Shown piece by piece: positions 6,177-7,338 of a DNA stretch of 7,338 bases (within the stretch, counting starts at the first letter, position 1; every line of letters begins with the position of its first letter). Both the position numbers and the translations under genes were made by a program. The notes beneath the pieces are model-generated. The model worked only from the letters and a program-made list of their open reading frames with translations. It searched no databases and was not told where the DNA came from. This DNA is from Alphaproteobacteria bacterium (GTDB taxonomy: Bacteria > Pseudomonadota > Alphaproteobacteria > Micavibrionales > CSBR16-224), in the NCBI GenBank assembly GCA_007116755.1, contig SKHU01000247.1:1-7338 (forward strand), in the 5' to 3' direction.

Positions 6177-6251
6177 TTGCGAGATGTGGGGCAAGTTGTC
6201 TGTTGCCACATTAAAGAATTTTCTATGAAAAACTTAAAGAGGGTAATTATT

Positions 6252-6581
6252 ATGTCACTTGCTTTTACATTTGAAAAATTTGCGGATAAAGAAGTCTCTG
6301 TTGAGACAAAGCCTGTCTATGGTCAATTGGGATATGTCATTGGAGAAAGAGGCCAACTTGCCGATACACCGGCTAATCGGAATTTAATTGCGGAGATGGA
6401 ACAGGCTGCTGAAGATTGGGGACGGAAACTGCATTTTGACGTGCGAACCTGTAATCCGATGTACACTGGAATCTTTCCAAAGGGCAATATTCTGGTTGCA
6501 GAGGTTCGCAAATCGCCCCGGGATCAGAAATGGCGTATTCACGGATTTCATCTCGGTCTGCGCCGTAATTCCTGTTTTTAG
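6252..6581 (+). CDS. Small hypothetical protein, antisense to the cluster
   Basis: This 109-residue protein begins MSLAFTFEKFADKEVSVETK and ends LGLRRNSCF. It has no membrane segment or signal peptide. A short helix-prone stretch NLIAEMEQAAEDWGRKLHF (residues about 48-66) is flanked by segments that look like beta strands (QLGYVIGERG; NILVAEVRK; KWRIHGFHLG). I do not recognise the family. I chose the ATG at 6252 because GAGGG lies 8 bases before it; an ATG nine codons earlier (6225) has no good site. It is the only plus-strand gene in the window and is more AT-rich than its neighbours in its first half, which suggests a later insertion between murB and ddl. Its stop lies 2 bp from the murB stop, so the two genes converge with no room for a terminator. 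Its function is unknown. Confidence 0.72.
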   Translation: MSLAFTFEKFADKEVSVETKPVYGQLGYVIGERGQLADTPANRNLIAEMEQAAEDWGRKLHFDVRTCNPMYTGIFPKGNILVAEVRKSPRDQKWRIHGFHLGLRRNSCF

Positions 6582-6583
6582 GT

Positions 6584-7338
6584 TTACAGCGGTACGCCGA
6601 TGCGGCGGATTTCCCAGCGCAGCGTAATGCCGGACTGCGCCAGGACGCGTTCGCGCACGGTTTCGCCGAGTGTTTCCAGATCGGCGGCGGTGGCCTCGCC
6701 GGTATTGATCATGAAATTGCAGTGTTTTTCGGAAATCTGTGCGCCGCCGATTTTAAGGCCGCGGCATCCCGCCGCATCGATCAGCTGCCATGCGTGTTTG
6801 TCGGTTGACGGATCGTCGCGGAACGGGTTGGCAAAGGTTGATCCGCCGGTTTTCTCGCGGATCGGCTGGCTGTCTTCGCGTTTGCGTTTGATCTCCGCCA
6901 TTGCCGCCTCTATCTCGTCCTTGCGGCCGTCCTGTGTTTTGAAGACTGCGCCTGTGAAGACAAGACCTTCTGGCACATCGCTGTGGCGGTAGCGCATTTT
7001 CAGATCCTCCGGTGTCAGGCGGAGAGTATCGCCGCCGCGTGTGACGGCTTCGGCATAAAGCAGGACATCCTTGAATTCACCGCCGTAAGCGCCTGCATTC
7101 ATGACCAGCCCGCCGCCGATCGCGCCCGGAATGCCGGAGAGAAATTCCAGCCCCGCGCGGCTGTGCTGCGCGGCGAATTTGGCGACACTGACATCAAGCG
7201 CGGCCGCACCGGCATGGACGAGACCGTCATCTTTCATTTCCGTTTTGGCAAAATCGCCGCCCAGACGGATGACAACGCCCGGAATACCGCCGTCGCGCAC
7301 CAAGAGGTTCGAGGTTGCGCCGATGACCGTCAGCGGAA
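6584..7338 (-). CDS. murB: UDP-N-acetylmuramate dehydrogenase, 5' end cut by window edge
   Basis: MurB reduces UDP-GlcNAc-enolpyruvate to UDP-MurNAc with NADPH and FAD in the cytoplasm. The 250 residues present lack about the first 50. The FAD-binding part shows GATSNLLVRDGG (visible residues 6-17) and GIPGAIGGGLVMNAGAYGGE (from about 67). MRYRHS (about 114-119) carries the Tyr of the type II enzymes, and GGSTFANP (about 154-161) carries the Ser that protonates the intermediate. The C-terminal RWEIRRIG holds the Glu expected in the active site. The frame is open to the right edge, so the ATG or TTG codons inside are not the start. In alphaproteobacteria murB usually runs directly into ddl; here a convergent gene intervenes, and I see no hairpin with a T tract after the murB stop. 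Confidence 0.96.
   Translation of the reverse strand, partial: PLTVIGATSNLLVRDGGIPGVVIRLGGDFAKTEMKDDGLVHAGAAALDVSVAKFAAQHSRAGLEFLSGIPGAIGGGLVMNAGAYGGEFKDVLLYAEAVTRGGDTLRLTPEDLKMRYRHSDVPEGLVFTGAVFKTQDGRKDEIEAAMAEIKRKREDSQPIREKTGGSTFANPFRDDPSTDKHAWQLIDAAGCRGLKIGGAQISEKHCNFMINTGEATAADLETLGETVRERVLAQSGITLRWEIRRIGVPL

Larger units (their letters stand above)
5939..6251. other. Divergent intergenic region between ddl and the plus-strand gene
   Basis: These 313 bases separate the ddl start (minus) from the start of the small plus-strand gene. I see no credible coding frame. It should hold promoters in both directions. It contains a dyad near ddl (5989-6005), a perfect palindrome near the other gene (6161-6176), two GTTAAC sequences (6125-6130 and 6166-6171), and a GAATC at 6061. 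I found no convincing minus-strand -35/-10 pair for ddl; TATGCT at about 6010-6015 is a possible -10 without a matching -35. Confidence 0.6.

Noticed and set aside
6185..6210. Imperfect hairpin TGTGGGGCAA / TTGCCACA upstream of the small gene
   Set aside because: The stem is 5 bp plus a bulged extension, with no T tract and no riboswitch-like conserved elements. It is too weak to call.

Overview
This window carries the distal end of a division and cell-wall (dcw) cluster. It reads right to left on the minus strand: murB (5' end off the window), ddl, ftsQ, ftsA, ftsZ, and then an unrecognised gene cut by the left edge. The gene order, the FtsZ C-terminal peptide ending ...IPAFLRRQAN, the long FtsZ linker and the GC-rich coding style point to an alphaproteobacterium. 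This is an inference from order and motifs; there is no 16S or other marker here, and I cannot place it below class.

Layout from the transcriptional upstream end. MurB (6584-7338, partial) makes UDP-MurNAc. Between murB and ddl sits a 645-bp interval holding a small plus-strand gene of unknown function (6252-6581). It faces murB head-on, with 2 bp between the stop codons, and has a good ribosome binding site and a perfect 16-bp palindrome upstream. Ddl (4913-5938) makes D-Ala-D-Ala. FtsQ (4024-4968) overlaps the end of ddl by 56 bp and carries a hexanucleotide microsatellite encoding a Thr-Ser tail. FtsA (2570-3949) follows after 74 bp and is closed by a strong intrinsic terminator. FtsZ (447-2225) lies beyond a 344-bp AT-rich leader and ends in a second strong terminator. 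An unknown gene (1-268) follows, probably with its own promoter.

The genes work together. MurB and Ddl supply peptidoglycan precursor. FtsZ forms the division ring, FtsA ties it to the membrane, and FtsQ links it to the periplasmic synthesis machinery. The two terminators and the inserted antisense gene suggest that the cluster is read as at least three or four separate units (murB and upstream; ddl-ftsQ-ftsA; ftsZ; the downstream gene) rather than one long operon.

Most of the window is conventional. The less ordinary parts are the antisense gene and its palindromic upstream region, the Thr-Ser microsatellite in ftsQ, the terminator that isolates ftsZ, and the unknown gene where lpxC is often found in alphaproteobacteria. 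I did not see a mobile element, CRISPR array, RNA gene or evident new defence system.
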